Assembly (NCBI GenBank): GCA_944548615.1
Contig: OX155955.1
Span: 12,023,921 to 12,087,920, forward strand
DNA length: 64,000 nucleotides
Reading direction: 5' to 3'
Source of the DNA: Micropterix aruncella
Taxonomy: Eukaryota; Arthropoda; Insecta; Lepidoptera; Micropterigidae
Part shown: one piece after another, positions 49,057 through 60,340 of the stretch
How positions within the stretch are numbered: the stretch's first letter is position 1
Layout of the letters: each line of letters starts with the position of its first letter
Notes under the pieces: model-generated
Seen by the model: only the letters and a program-made list of their open reading frames with translations
The model's database searches: none
Told to the model about the DNA's origin: nothing
Translations under genes and position numbers: made by a program

Positions 49057-49562
49057 GGCCATCAAGGCATACCCGGCAACGAAGAGGCCGACAGACTGGC
49101 AAAACTGAGCACTCTGGAATGGCCGGTGGAACCAGTTATTGGGGTTTCCTGTCGTTACAGGTAAGAAAATCATGAGGGACTGCTTGAAGCAGGAACATCG
49201 GGCATCCTGGAAACAGGGCCAAGGATTTCGCCAGGCAAAAGCCATTATGGAGCAACCACATTCAAAGAAAAACAAGGCCTTACTTGACATGAGCAAGAAG
49301 AACCTTAGAACCACTATCGGTCTCCTCACATGACACACGACCCTTAGAGCACATCTATTCAACCTTGGCTTGACGAAGAACAAGGACTGCTGAATATGTG
49401 GCGAAGAACATGAAGACAGCATACGCATCGTTGGTCGCTGCCAAGGCCTTGCCACAAAAAGACACAGTTTACTGAGACGAGCCTTTCTCAAACACAGCAA
49501 TCTGCTCAACTTGGTCAGATATTTGCTTGGACTGGTAAGCAGTACCGGGCTACTGGCAGACC
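49057..49562 (+). pseudogene. LINE remnant with RNase H end and C-terminal zinc-knuckle-like region
   Basis: The plus strand reads GHQGIPGNEEADRLAKLSTL, the C-terminal motif of RNase H domains in I/Jockey-group LINEs. After frame changes come MSKKNLRTTIGLLT and RAHLFNLGLTKNKDC, followed by ICGEEHEDSIRIVGRCQGLA. In intact elements that last block is the terminal C-x2-C-x4-5-H-x4-[HI]-x4-C zinc-binding motif. Here the first Cys pair is separated by a stop and one His is lost. Everything upstream, including the reverse transcriptase, is absent. Confidence 0.8.
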
Positions 49563-49569
49563 ACTGACC

Positions 49570-51060
49570 AAACCACAAAGTGGGTAGTTACAAAAGATCT
49601 TATAGAGCCAGGTGACATCTAGGGCTGGGAACAAGCCCCACACTCCGTTTACTACTACCAGAATCGTTATGTCATCCCGAGTATCATAGGGTACCTTAAC
49701 TGTCAAAATATCAAGTAAGAAGTTACCTAAATGTTCAAATGTCCAAATGTCTATAAATGAACATAAATATATCGTGTTAAGTGTCAAATGAAAGGTCTCA
49801 TTGTGTATATTCTGGGAATATACATGTATCTATACGGATATATACATACACACAAATAGTTCATAAAATAACTGTAATAAAAATAATTATAAATACATTA
49901 GATATTATAGGTACATAAAATAAAAAATAATTATAGGTACATAAGATCCATTTCTGTATCGAGTATTGGTGCAAATTTAACGTTTACATTGTCTGCCATA
50001 ATATGATATAAAATACACTCCAGAGATACTTGCTGAGGCATCTCGATTTCAAATAATTTCAGACTTTCGGCAGTTACTTATAGAGACTTAATGGTCATAA
50101 CAAGGACTCACTCGAGGATAGGTGCCTCCAATATGACATACTTTTTCTGTAAAATATTATAAAAAAATAAATAGGTAGTCCTTATTCTGTTGTCAGAATC
50201 AGTAACCGAATCTCAAAAAATAAGATCAGGGCTCGCGAATTACTTTATCTACCGTAGTTCAATACTAATTATGGTCAAAATATATACTTTTTAGAGAGAC
50301 TACATCGTACAATCTAAATTTTCGAGGTTTGGATATATTTCTATAGGTTTTGATATATAGATTTTGATATATCATCAAATACTTGCTACGAAGAGATTAA
50401 AAACACGGTTTACAGCCTTTGGGCTTGATAAGTATTTATCCATTTGTTAAATACTGTAATGATTATTATTTTTTATTTTAAATTATAAATATGTTATTTT
50501 TTAATTTTATATTCAAACATACATATTATGTATATATTAAAAATATATATTACTTGCTTCGAAGAGATTAAATACACCATTTACAGCAATTAGGCTTGAT
50601 TAGTATTTCTTTATCTGTTAAATATAATGATATATTTGAATGATTATTATGTATTTTAAATATATTATTATGTATATTACGCCTATTTATATTACCTACT
50701 GCTTTTTATTATGTATTATTTACTTAAATTATTACTTATATTTTGATATTACTTTATCAATATTATGATATAATATTTATGTATACTTAAGCAATCATTT
50801 CATGTGATTAGTTACATATATCTATCAAATTCATAATGTGGCTTGTTTAATCCGTTCCTCGAAAATTACGCTCTTACGTAAACAATGTACATAAAACTTG
50901 AGCTGTAACAATATTTTTTGTTTTATTTTAAGAACTATCAGTTGGTGTTAGATTTGCATAATAATATTAAGTATAATAGTTTTAATATTAAGTATAAAAC
51001 GCTGTTAGTTTTCAGCGAAATAAAAATATTATTGAAATAAAAAAATATACATAAATACCA
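49570..51060. other. AT-rich spacer with a two-copy local repeat
   Basis: Mostly AT-rich. Two diverged copies of a ~90-bp segment (ACTTGCTACGAAGAGATTAA near 50380 and TACTTGCTTCGAAGAGATTA near 50550) share TTTACAGC...GGCTTGAT...AGTATTT and lie about 168 bp apart. No gene is recognised. Confidence 0.55.
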
Positions 51061-51239
51061 TACCACATACGATGGAAAAAGACTTGAAGTTCATCTGTTG
51101 TTGGTGTAGCAAAACGATCCTGGTCCTTTCGCATCTCAAAAAAGATCCCCCTAGCGGATACCTCCCCGAATCTCCTCCTGTACCGAACCGTTCTTTTTAT
51201 TATTTTACCTTCTTTTATAATTTTCTGTATTATTATAAT

Positions 51240-51560
51240 AACTCAGGAGCATGTAGTCGCGGTTTGAGCGACAGGCAGTGAGTTGGCTCGCGCCTCGGCG
51301 GCGTGTCGTAGCGCGCGCGCCCCGACGACATCCATCACGCGGCGGGCCCTTTTGACCGACGCGTGTGGTCCCAGAGACCGCGGCCGGACCCTCGAGCCCT
51401 CGCTCGCAGCCACTGCCAATTCGCCACTGCTAAACGCTTTTAATTCTCCTCTTCTCTCCCGTATCGCCTTTCCCACGACGCGGTCGCTCGACACTATTTG
51501 CTTACGGCAGCTACGCTTCGTTAGAGGTCAGTGTAGACGGCGGCGGTGACGCGAAGAAAT
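51240..51560. promoter_or_regulatory. GC-rich CpG island-like block
   Basis: An abrupt GC-rich, CpG-dense segment within AT-rich DNA. A 88-codon plus frame (51283-51549) and an 83-codon minus frame both cross it and are arginine/alanine/serine-rich without domains. The word GGTCAGTGT at about 51527 resembles an insect initiator (TCAGT). It may be a 5' exon/promoter, but no gene body is visible downstream. Confidence 0.25.
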
Positions 51561-52109
51561 GCGCAACTAACCCAGGCGAATATTTCTATTCGTAAAATAT
51601 TATAAGAGAATGAACCCCCATAGAAAGTACATTCCCCTAGTCACGAAGCCGAACTCTAACATTTATGGTTTTAAAAAGCTTGCTATTTTACTTTACGTGC
51701 ATCTTCGTGCGACTAAATAGATTGTAGGAGGTTTCAGTCTCCTTATAGGAGATTAAAACTCCCAAAGTAAGCACATACCCAAAGTCGCAAAGCTGAACTC
51801 TGGAATTGATTGTTTTCAAAAGCTTGGTAATTTACAGTACGGTCCGACAAGAAATAATGCGATAGATAAAGGTCTCATTAATCCACGACTAAAGATAAAT
51901 AGGCTTCAAATTTCTTGGGTAGAGGACTGGTTCCCGAATCCTTGAATAATTTTAGTATTTGCCTATTGTATTTTGGAATACAGTATTTTGGAAAAAGCAA
52001 TGAAAATACCGTTATGAAAGGTTAATTTTAAATCCCCAAATAAGTATCTATATCTTGAACAGAATAAAATAGGAAATATTAAAAAAGAGACACTCTCTTA
52101 GTGTTTATT

Positions 52110-52240
52110 ATATACACGTATTATATACACGTATATAATATTATTATATATAATATTATATTATAAGTATATAATATTATTATAAGTATATAATATTATT
52201 AAACGTATATAATATTATTATATATACGTATATAATAATA
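52110..52240. repeat. AT-rich minisatellite
   Basis: Imperfect iterations of TATAATATTATTATAAG and ACGTATATAATATTATT. Together with the next repeat it separates two copies of the local direct repeat. Confidence 0.8.
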
Positions 52241-52284
52241 AAAGCCGAACCAAAATCACCGGGCGAATATTTCTCTCCCTAAAA

Positions 52285-52385
52285 TATTGTAGGAGATTTA
52301 GGAGATTGTAGAAGATTGAGGAGATTGTAGGAGATTGTAGGAGATTGAGGAGATGTAGGAGATTGAGGATATTGTAGGAGATTAA
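52285..52385 (+). repeat. GTAGGAGATTGAG-type minisatellite
   Basis: About eight imperfect copies of a 9-13-bp GGAGATT(GTA/GAG) unit. The same GTAGGAG(A/G)TT word also precedes the copy near 51725, suggesting the minisatellite expanded from the repeat's own sequence. Confidence 0.85.
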
Positions 52386-52594
52386 AACCCCCATTGCAAT
52401 TAATTGCCCCAAGTTGCGAAGCCGAACTCTGAAAATGACGGTTTTAATAGCTTGCTGTTTTACAGTACCTACGTATATTTTCGTGTGACAACAGATAATG
52501 CGATATTCTTACATCTATGACAGAAGATAGTTTGGCTTCAAATTTCTTGTGTAGAGAACTGGTTCCCAATATCGTTACTAGAGATTCAAAATTA

Positions 52595-54650
52595 CTGGGC
52601 AGTCTAGTCGTCTTTATAAGGCTCTAAGACAAAAAGAGCCTCAATAGACTCTTTTTCTGATTTGACATTCAAATCCAAGATTTTAGTCGTAATAAATACC
52701 AAGGTTTCTGGCCGAAAAACTATAGGAATGGACAAAACATTTACTAAAATTCCAGATAATCCATAACTGTCAATCTCAAAATATGGTTATAAAACGATAT
52801 ATAATACAACGACTAATTTGTAGCTTCTGCTGATTCGACCAAGAAGAAAAAGTTCTCTAAATAAAAAATATTTTGCTGAAAGCCAAACCAAGATCACAAG
52901 GACGACAAAATTTGATGTGTAAGCTAAGTGTATCCGAATATACAACCTTAAAGATATTTAACTTTGAACGTCACTAATCTTATAGAATATGTCGAAAAGT
53001 AGTAAATCTATTTAAGTTCAATAAACAAAATTCATCAAGGTTTAAAAAACCGTTCGATATCGTTCTTTCCAGAAGAAAGTAAAAATGAGTATAGTATTAG
53101 TACAGTAATAATAACTCTGCAGATCGGTTTATAAACCTCAACTGTAGAGTCAAGCTAATGAGGTCTTAATCGCTTTCGTAATGAGACTGTTAATATGTGA
53201 ATGAAGCGCAGACTTTGATATACCTATGAACTACTTCATTAGACTAATATACCGACGATGCGATGAATACGAATATATGATCAAAAATAATAAAATAAGT
53301 AATACTTGATTCGAAGAAACGTTTCTTTTCTTGTTGTCCAAGGTGTAGATTTTTCGATTGAGCATAAAACAACATTAGTATTCAGCTCTTATATCTAGGT
53401 ATTTAAATCCGAAACAAGCGTTTGTTAATAAATGAATACACGTGACCCCATAAACAAGCAAAATTACTTTTAAACGACAATAAGTGCAGCCATTTTTTTT
53501 TATTTTAAGATTCAATTCGAGGTCCGGAGATGATTTGTGTCGTCACAATTGATGCAATTTCGTAATTCGTAAAAAAATATATAATATTTTTTTTGGTAAT
53601 TCACAATGGAAGACACTGGGCACGATCAATGAAAAAACAAAAAAAAACGTAGTAGAAAACTGACTTGTTAAGTGTTAAAATTAAATATTTTATTTTAATT
53701 TCTGGAATAAAATAAAATTATACTATATTAATAAATATGTCAATTGATAGGACTCACTAGATCCTTCTCGAAAGAATACAATGTAGTTAATTTAAATAAA
53801 TATCCTCTTAGAAAAACTATAGGTTTTGTTTGTCTCCTGGAAACAGAATATTTTTTTGCTACTCATCGATTCTAATGATACATAAAAAAATGCTTTTTTT
53901 GTCAACCTAACTACTAGGCTCTAGAATAAAATTTACACACACCATAGATGACAAGGAAAGGCATTACCTAGCTATGCATGTAGGTATATACAGGAATAAA
54001 CAAATCAATCGAAATAGGTCTGGGTACCACAGATAGACGGCTATATGGAGAGACAGACATTACGTTTTATAAAATTATGTAGTAATGTGAATAAATCGCT
54101 TAATACCAATATAAATAATAGTAATGACGTTACAACCTCTTTCGGCCAATCCTGAACAGACAGCATGACCTGTTATAGCCCGCCAATTGTGTTATATCTA
54201 ATATTATATAATATATTATATGTAGGTATATATTTTAGTACAATAAAGATTCGATTCATTCATGATTAGCCAATATCCTAATATGATATAAGTAATTTTA
54301 TGATAACACAGAGCAAAACATTGTTATCATCCGTATGGATAAGATTAAAATAAAGACTAAAGACAAAATATCATACCTTATTTATTCACGGGATGTCGAA
54401 ATCTTTGAGTTATTTAGGACACAAGTGGGTAAATATGTAGAGACAGTCTGAACGGCGCTGCTAAAAATTGATAAGAATAAAATGTTTGACGAATTGTCAA
54501 TGGATGCGAGAAAATAAAAAATAAGTAACTATAGGCAGAAAGAAGTAATTAATATAGCAATAAAATATATTTTTTTTAGGCACAAGCTTTTAGAGCCATC
54601 AATTTTAAACTATAGTAAAACAAAATCAGTACTCAATTATAAAATACATA
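52595..54650. other. AT-rich spacer without recognised genes
   Basis: Stop-rich and AT-rich, with several A/T runs. No transposon coding motif, palindrome or repeat partner recognised by eye. Confidence 0.5.
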
Positions 54651-54654
54651 AAAA

Positions 54655-54790
54655 TTGATTTTACCACGTGAATTTGGTGGCACCTTAAGTTTCGGAGATA
54701 TTGCAAACACCGTTGTCCGGTGCGGACTGACGCGCATGACGTGGTGCCAGATGCAAACGTCGCTCGTGAATCGAACGTGCGACGCTGCAC
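54655..54790 (+). mobile_element. Penelope-like terminal sequence, left side of the 55-kb PLE locus
   Basis: TTTTACCACGTGAATTTGG, GGCACCTTAAGTTTCGGAGA and TATTGCAAACACCGTTGTCC correspond block by block to the palindrome arm at 18.3 kb (TTTACCGCGTGAAATTTG, GCACCCGACGTTTCGGTGAC, GCCGTTGTCC). Here the sequence is single-armed and is followed by PLE coding remnants. Confidence 0.65.
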
Positions 54791-54889
54791 ATTTTTCGCA
54801 GGAGATGGAATATGGCAATGATATCCTTAAGAAATATGGATACGGAAATAACATTATATACACATACGATCTAATATAGGCTAATAAAA

Positions 54890-55278
54890 ATTTAGAAATC
54901 GAACAGATCACGAGCATTCTTACCTTACGTTATGAGCAACAGATTGAATAGATAAGGTGCTAAACCAATTCGATATGAAAACGATCTTCGGAACGACCCA
55001 AAGCATAGCTCGATATGCGCCTCATGCCAGCGACTCACTGATGTAACACATCAATATGATGAGGACGTCGTTCTGCGAGAAAAATCGGCGATCTGCAAAT
55101 ACAACTTGAATAGCGGAACGACCCATTGAGTTTCGCTCGACTCCTGAGTTTCAAAATCCCATCGTGTTATCCAAAGCACAGTTCTTTTTCTTTTACATAA
55201 CTCGGGAAGCCATAGAAATATCAAGATCCCTGAACTTCAATAGAGATGAAGGATTTAAACGTTCTAATACGTAGAACC
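54890..55278 (+). pseudogene. Penelope-like element GIY-YIG endonuclease remnant
   Basis: Readable motifs in shifting frames are REKSAICKYNLNSG (from about 55078), then ITREAIEISRSLNFNRDEGF ending KRSNT and a stop at about 55275. The R-E-A-I-E-I...N-F-N-R-D-E-G-F-K signature is diagnostic of the PLE C-terminus. The upstream nucleotides parallel those upstream of the 19-kb copy. Multiple frameshifts make it non-functional. Confidence 0.75.
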
Positions 55279-55384
55279 TTCGTCTTATAATATATTTTAT
55301 TAATGCGAAACGCCGAGTGCCAAGACAAAATACGACGAGTTCTGTTTGCATGGTGGAATTTCAAATTTGCCTCGGTCTACCTCT

Positions 55385-55885
55385 CTCAGTTATATTCGGC
55401 ATATGCCGGCGTATGCAACAGCAGTGTATGCCGCCTACCCGCTGAAACATCGTCGAAACATCACTTGCCACCAAATAAACAAGCGATAAAAATCTGTTGT
55501 TAATTATTTTATAATCGCAAACAGCCTTTGATATCATACGGCTGTTTATTTTTCGATATATCACAAAAAAATTATAGTGGTGGAAGAAAACGGAAAAAAT
55601 ACCTAAAGTTTAAAGTTGAATATCGCGTTGGCCTATAATTCGGCGGTTCTATTCGGCGTTGCAACAGCAGGAGTAGGTATGCCGCATCCGCAGAAACATC
55701 TTTGAAACATCACTTGACACCAAATTCAAGTGATAAAAATCCGTTATTAATTATTTTATAATGACAAACAAACACGAAAGTCTTCGATTTCATACGCCTG
55801 TTTACTTTTGAGATATCATATAAAATGTTAGTGGTGGAAGAAAACGGAAAAATACCGAAAGTCTCAAGTTAAATATCGCGATGGC
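55385..55885. repeat. Tandem ~250-bp repeat containing inverted PLE terminal sequence
   Basis: Two direct copies (about 55390-55640 and 55645-55885) share GCAACAGCAG, CGCTGAAACATC/CGCAGAAACATC, GAAACATCACTTG(C/A)CACCAAAT, TTAATTATTTTATAAT and GTGGTGGAAGAAAACGGAAAAA. The complement of ACTTGCCACCAAAT followed by GTTTCGACGATGTTTC aligns with the left terminal sequence at 54675-54712. The PLE ends are therefore in opposite orientations around the GIY-YIG segment. Similarity between copies is roughly 80%. Confidence 0.65.
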
Positions 55886-55889
55886 CTAT

Positions 55890-57290
55890 AGATTTTTCAA
55901 TTTCATTCTGGAAACAGATGTTGGGGTATCGCTTGGTGTATATTTCAAAATTTTGCATCTTCATTGGAACTAGGTATTATGTTAAATTTCAAGATAATGT
56001 AGACGTAGGTCAAAATTGAGCCAAGTACAACATTTGACCTAAACTGGCATACTGAAAAGTTTTGAGATATATATAGTGATGTTTAATTGTAAAATATAGA
56101 ATTACGATTTTCTTGTATTTCGGAAAGATACATTGTGTCATACGAATAGACTCCCTAGATATCAAACCAATTACAGCCTTCTTTTTAGACATTTCTATCA
56201 GTGGCGCATCCGCAAAAATACTCTTGTCACACAAAAAAGCCTGAATTTAATTAACTCCAAGATGATTGACGTTTTATATCTCCAATTATAACGGATTAGC
56301 GGCAAATTAAAACTTCTCGAATACGGTAAACCGCAGTAATAAAAACGCCCAACGCCGGCGTTCCAGAGTGACACAGTGACTCCCTTGAGGATTCTCTTTG
56401 TGCGATGTGTGTATTCGTAACAGATGCGACATCGTTATGTATTCGCTCGATCGATATGCTGCTCGGTCTCTGCGTTTAGAAGCTTTATGAGGAAGTGAAC
56501 GTGTTGTATTACTATATCAATTGTGGAGTTTCATTTTTTATATTTAGCGGTGATATGTTGCCTTTAAGGCCCATTGACTGGCAACAGGCACTTAACGAGA
56601 CCTAAGTATACCAACCAGTAGCTTTACTCTCGAGCTACAGGGCAATGCAGGAAGAGGGTGCGAGAAATGTGGGCAGGGGCTAGGTCCCGACGAACGCGAA
56701 CGTCTAGCATTACGAACCGGTAAAGGCTGGTGACCCTTTCGAGCGTTCGGATATCTGCGTAGGCCGAACAGCGAAACATCTGGCGACCATATCCGAGCCC
56801 TTACGACTCGTGACGTATTCGCTTTGATTTCAATGTTGTTCTAAGAGAAGCTACTGTCTGGGGTATACTGTGTCGTGACGATGATGTTAGCATTTTTACA
56901 AATGATTCTACTATAATTAAATTAGCTAGCCACAGACCATGCAACACAGCCACTGGTAAGATGTAGGATAGACATGCATTGAAACCGCATTTTTTATTTT
57001 TTTATTTATTTAATGCTTGTACAAAAAAAAATAGTTACCATGTCACTGAAGCAAATAAATAGAACATTGAAGGACAAAACTTTTTTGAAATCGAAATATC
57101 GAAAAATCGAAAAAAAAATCGACATAGTTCAACTAACAAACGGCCCTATGCCCTAAAGAGGGTTCTTAGGCTTGTATTTAGATGCACAATTGTGGTGTAA
57201 AAACATAAATCTATTTTTTAAATACTTCTATTACATAAACATTAGAGATATTGTTGGTAAATATTTGGTAAATATGTTCAAATGGACTTT
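55890..57290. other. Spacer without recognised genes
   Basis: AT-rich, with a GC-richer segment at 56570-56850 that has no partner in the window. A TTATTTATTTAATGCTTGTAC stretch near 57000 matches 59650-59690. No gene is supported. Confidence 0.45.
56995..57045 (+). repeat. Dispersed repeat shared with 59.65 kb
   Basis: TTTATTTATTTAATGCTTGT followed by ACAAA and AATAGTTAC is nearly matched at 59655-59701 (TTTATTTAATACTTCTACAA then AGTAGTTAC). This kind of sequence could be the tail of a LINE or SINE. The family is unresolved. Confidence 0.45.
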
Positions 57291-57293
57291 CTT

Positions 57294-57754
57294 GTGAGGA
57301 TCATAATAAACTCTACAGAGAAATATGAACTAAAATATTTTTTGATGTTTTTAAATTTTAAAAAATGTAGGCATTTTCTGATGTTAGCCTTGAGCTCCCT
57401 GGGCGAATTATGTGTTATGCCTTCAATGAACTCAAAAGTCTTCCACAAAAAATGGTACTTATAATTTAGGTTATATAAAAATCAAACGGAGTCATATCGA
57501 GTGAATGACAAATACTTTCGTTGAGTTTTTGCCTAAAATTCGTGTACAAGTGTAGTTTTGTCGGATGCGCGTGGTTCAATCCACGCATTAGCATGGTACA
57601 TTGTACAAGAATTATTGATCCCAAATTTCTTTTCGAACGAACATTTTATCGTAGACACCTCATATCGTCCACTTTGTTTACATATGTTTGCCGTTTACTC
57701 ATTTACAGCTCAAGAAGGAATTTGGAATAGACAACACTTTGTCAAAAAAATATT
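57294..57754 (+). repeat. 461-bp tandem duplication, copy 1
   Basis: Starts GTGAGGATCATAATAAACTC and is followed immediately by a second copy. Contains overlapping open frames of about 69 codons (57521-57730 and 57558-57758) with no recognised domain. Confidence 0.9.
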
Positions 57755-58215
57755 GTGAGGATCATAATAAACTCTACAGAGAAATATGAACTAAAATATT
57801 TTTTGATGTTTTTAAATTTTAAAAAATGTAGGCATTTTCTGATGTTAGCCTTGAGCTTCCTGGGCGAATTATGTGTTATGCCTTCAATGAACTCAAAAGT
57901 CTTCCACAAAAAATGGTACTTATAATTTAGGTTATATAAAAATCAAACGGGGTCATATCGGGTGAATGACAAATACTTTCGTTGAGTTTTTGCCTAAAAT
58001 TCGTGTACAAGTGTAGTTTTGTCGGATGCGCGTGGTTCAATCCACGCATTAGCATGGTACATTGTACAAGAATTATTGATCCCAAATTTCTTTTCGAACG
58101 AACATTTTATCGTAGACACCTCATATCGTCCACTTTGTTTACATATGTTTGCCGTTTACTCATTTACAGCTCAAGAAGGAATTTGGAATAGACAACACTT
58201 TGTCAAAAAAATATT
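57755..58215 (+). repeat. 461-bp tandem duplication, copy 2
   Basis: Direct copy of the preceding unit with only a few substitutions that I could see (for example GAGCTCCCTGG to GAGCTTCCTGG, and GGAGTCATATCGAGTG to GGGGTCATATCGGGTG). Frames are preserved at the same offset (57982, 58019). The low divergence indicates a recent event. Confidence 0.9.
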
Positions 58216-59156
58216 CAACATGACGTTACTTTCCGAGCGACTTTAATGTGTTTTTATCGGATACGGCTCTCTATCGAAGCACTATTCCGTTTATGTTTAC
58301 ATGATTGGCTGATTTGCATGTCAAATCCATACACCCTTGTTTTATAAATTTTAATGATGGGTTTCAGGAATGTGATGTCCGAATTACCTTGTTCAAGCCC
58401 GTCTTCAGAAACCTGTTTACGGTGATGTTTCTGAAGAAAATCGGCCAACACACTAAAGGTTGACTATTTTAACGAACTGCGCCTAAACTCTGCGAAACAA
58501 TTAAGTAAGTTGCTATCTCTTTGTCGCATAGCTTGCACATGGACCTATGAAATGAATTATTCCGTGTATTTTAAAAAAAATATATATGTTATTTGGGAGA
58601 TTTAAAACCAAACAATAGACTCGTTTTTATTGGATTTTGACTTTTTCTTTATTTTTTTTTATATTATGAGTTTCTTTTTTATTATACACCCAATACTAAA
58701 GTGAAAATAATGTTAATTTGATTTGGATTCAGTCCTAATAAGAGCATGACACAGGATACACAATTTCAGGCACTCTCAGCACAATCCATATCTACAAAAG
58801 TGTGTAACATCTGGTAAATTAGAATAGGTACACATAGTCTTTCTCTAATCTGTGACTAGGGACCGCAACAAAAAAAATGGGTTCAAAAGTTTCGAACGCC
58901 GAGAGTCCTTTTGTCCGCGTCGCGACGGGTGATTGACGGCGAACACAACAATATTTATACCGACAACAGAAAACATCATTTATTAGGTTCCTACATATCG
59001 GCTCCGGTCCTAGCACAAACGGACGAATAGCTTCGCGGTTCGCCTATCCATTTCATCTATTACAAATATTGTGAAAGATCTGACGCTGAATGGCACCACG
59101 CCGCCTTTTTTGCGGGCATCCTGCAAATTAGCAACGACGTTGCCAGTCGTTATATA
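58216..59156. other. Spacer without recognised genes
   Basis: AT-rich with a GC-richer patch at 58900-59110. Short minus-strand frames (58254-58451, 58819-59016) show no domain. Confidence 0.45.
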
Positions 59157-59368
59157 TCCTACTAATATTATAAACGCGAAAGTTTGTATGTATGTATGGA
59201 TGTTTGTTACTCTTTCACGCAAAAACTACTGAATGGATTTTGATGAAACTTTTCAATAATATAGCTTACACATCAGAATAACACATAGGCTATAAATTAT
59301 AAAGATTTTCTATCATCATTATCACAATTTTCCATCACCACGCGGGTGAAACCGCTAGGCGCAGCTAG
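59157..59368 (+). mobile_element. Lep1-type non-autonomous Helitron (212 bp)
   Basis: Begins TCCTACTAATATTATAAACG after an A and ends AGGCGCAGCTAG before a T. Internal phrases CACGCAAAAACTACTGAATG, ATTTTGATGAAACTTTT and CGCGGGTGAAACCGC are typical of the short Helitrons abundant in moth and butterfly genomes. It is non-coding. It is the strongest single taxonomic clue in the window. Confidence 0.88.
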
Positions 59369-59828
59369 TGTATAATAATAATAGATGAGTAACATAAAAA
59401 TAGTAAAGCAAGGATTAAAACTTCGGAACAGCAAGGATTGAAACTTCGATTGAAGACGTGAGAACATTCGAAAAGAACCAGCAACATCGACGTCAATTTA
59501 GTTAAAGGAATCACATCTGACATACTCCAAAGTAGCCTATTTTACTATACAGAAATGTCTTATGTACATAAATACAAATAATTCACGCAGCGAGAGGAGC
59601 ATTATGACGGGATCAAAATGTATAATGATCCCATCTTATTTCTAGATGTATTTATTATTTATTTATTTAATACTTCTACAAAGAAAAGTAGTTACATAGT
59701 TACCGAAGTAAATAATGTACACATTGTAAAATACATAACCTTGTATAATTCATCAATTTGTACGGCTGATAGTCATCTGAAAATTACAGTATTTGTACAT
59801 ATAATTATTATCCCCATCATCAATATCA

Positions 59829-59998
59829 CTAGAAATTTTTGTGAGTTTTAGCTTCTACAAGAATCTTCTGCCGTTTGGCCATATCCTTGGTTTTAGTTTT
59901 CTAGTGGTTCACTTCAAGTGCATTTAGCTCTTTAACTTTAAAATCAAGGCATCGCAGTTTTGGTCGGCCGGCTTTATGATACGCTCTAGGATTCCCAA
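59829..59998 (-). pseudogene. RTE-like LINE C-terminal remnant
   Basis: On the minus strand the frame reads GNPRAYHKAGRPKLRCLDFK, then VKELNALEVNH, a stop, and KTKTKDMAKRQKILVEAKTH followed by KNF and a stop at 59829. GRPKLRxLD and the A-K-[RD]-x-x-x-W/I-L-x-x-A-K-x-H-K block are the terminal motifs of arthropod endonuclease-reverse transcriptases. A GATGATGGGGATAATAATT tail follows on the minus strand. It has the same C-terminal organisation as the fragment at 12.54 kb. Confidence 0.75.
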
Positions 59999-60340
59999 AA
60001 ATGATGCATTTTAACTGTTGTCATTTTCCTTTTCACGTACCCGGTCACCTGATCAGGAAGATCAGTGTTGCACATGATACAGGTTGCACATTATGATACA
60101 GGTTATGCAATGCTATGTTTGTTCGTCTTTTCCAAACGCCATCCACCTGTATAGCACAGTATTCCTGGGAAGTATTTTGGATTATAAGGCATCTAGTATA
60201 TTTTAATCGGCGTTGTGGGTGTAAATTAAGAGTGGTATGATGTGTCATGTAGAAGGTTGCCTTCATTCTCCAAAAAAGTATTATTTGGTAAAATAAAAAT
60301 GATTAGGTATGTACAAGAAGCTAATAAATTGCCAATTTGT

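Larger units (their letters stand above)
51601..52590. repeat. Cluster of three diverged direct repeats
   Basis: CGAAGCCGAACTCT...GGTTTTA...GCTTGCTATTTTAC (from 51644) recurs with changes from 51783 (CGCAAAGCTGAACTCTGG) and from 52416 (GCGAAGCCGAACTCTG). The last two also share ATAATGCGATA and GGCTTCAAATTTCTTG(G/T)GTAGAG(G/A)ACTGGTTCCC. Unit length is roughly 150-220 bp. Between them sit an AT-rich minisatellite and a GGAGATT minisatellite. Confidence 0.65.

Noticed and set aside
49051..49578. 175-codon minus-strand frame over the RNase H LINE remnant
   Set aside because: It is the shadow of the LINE coding sequence, whose conserved motifs are on the plus strand.
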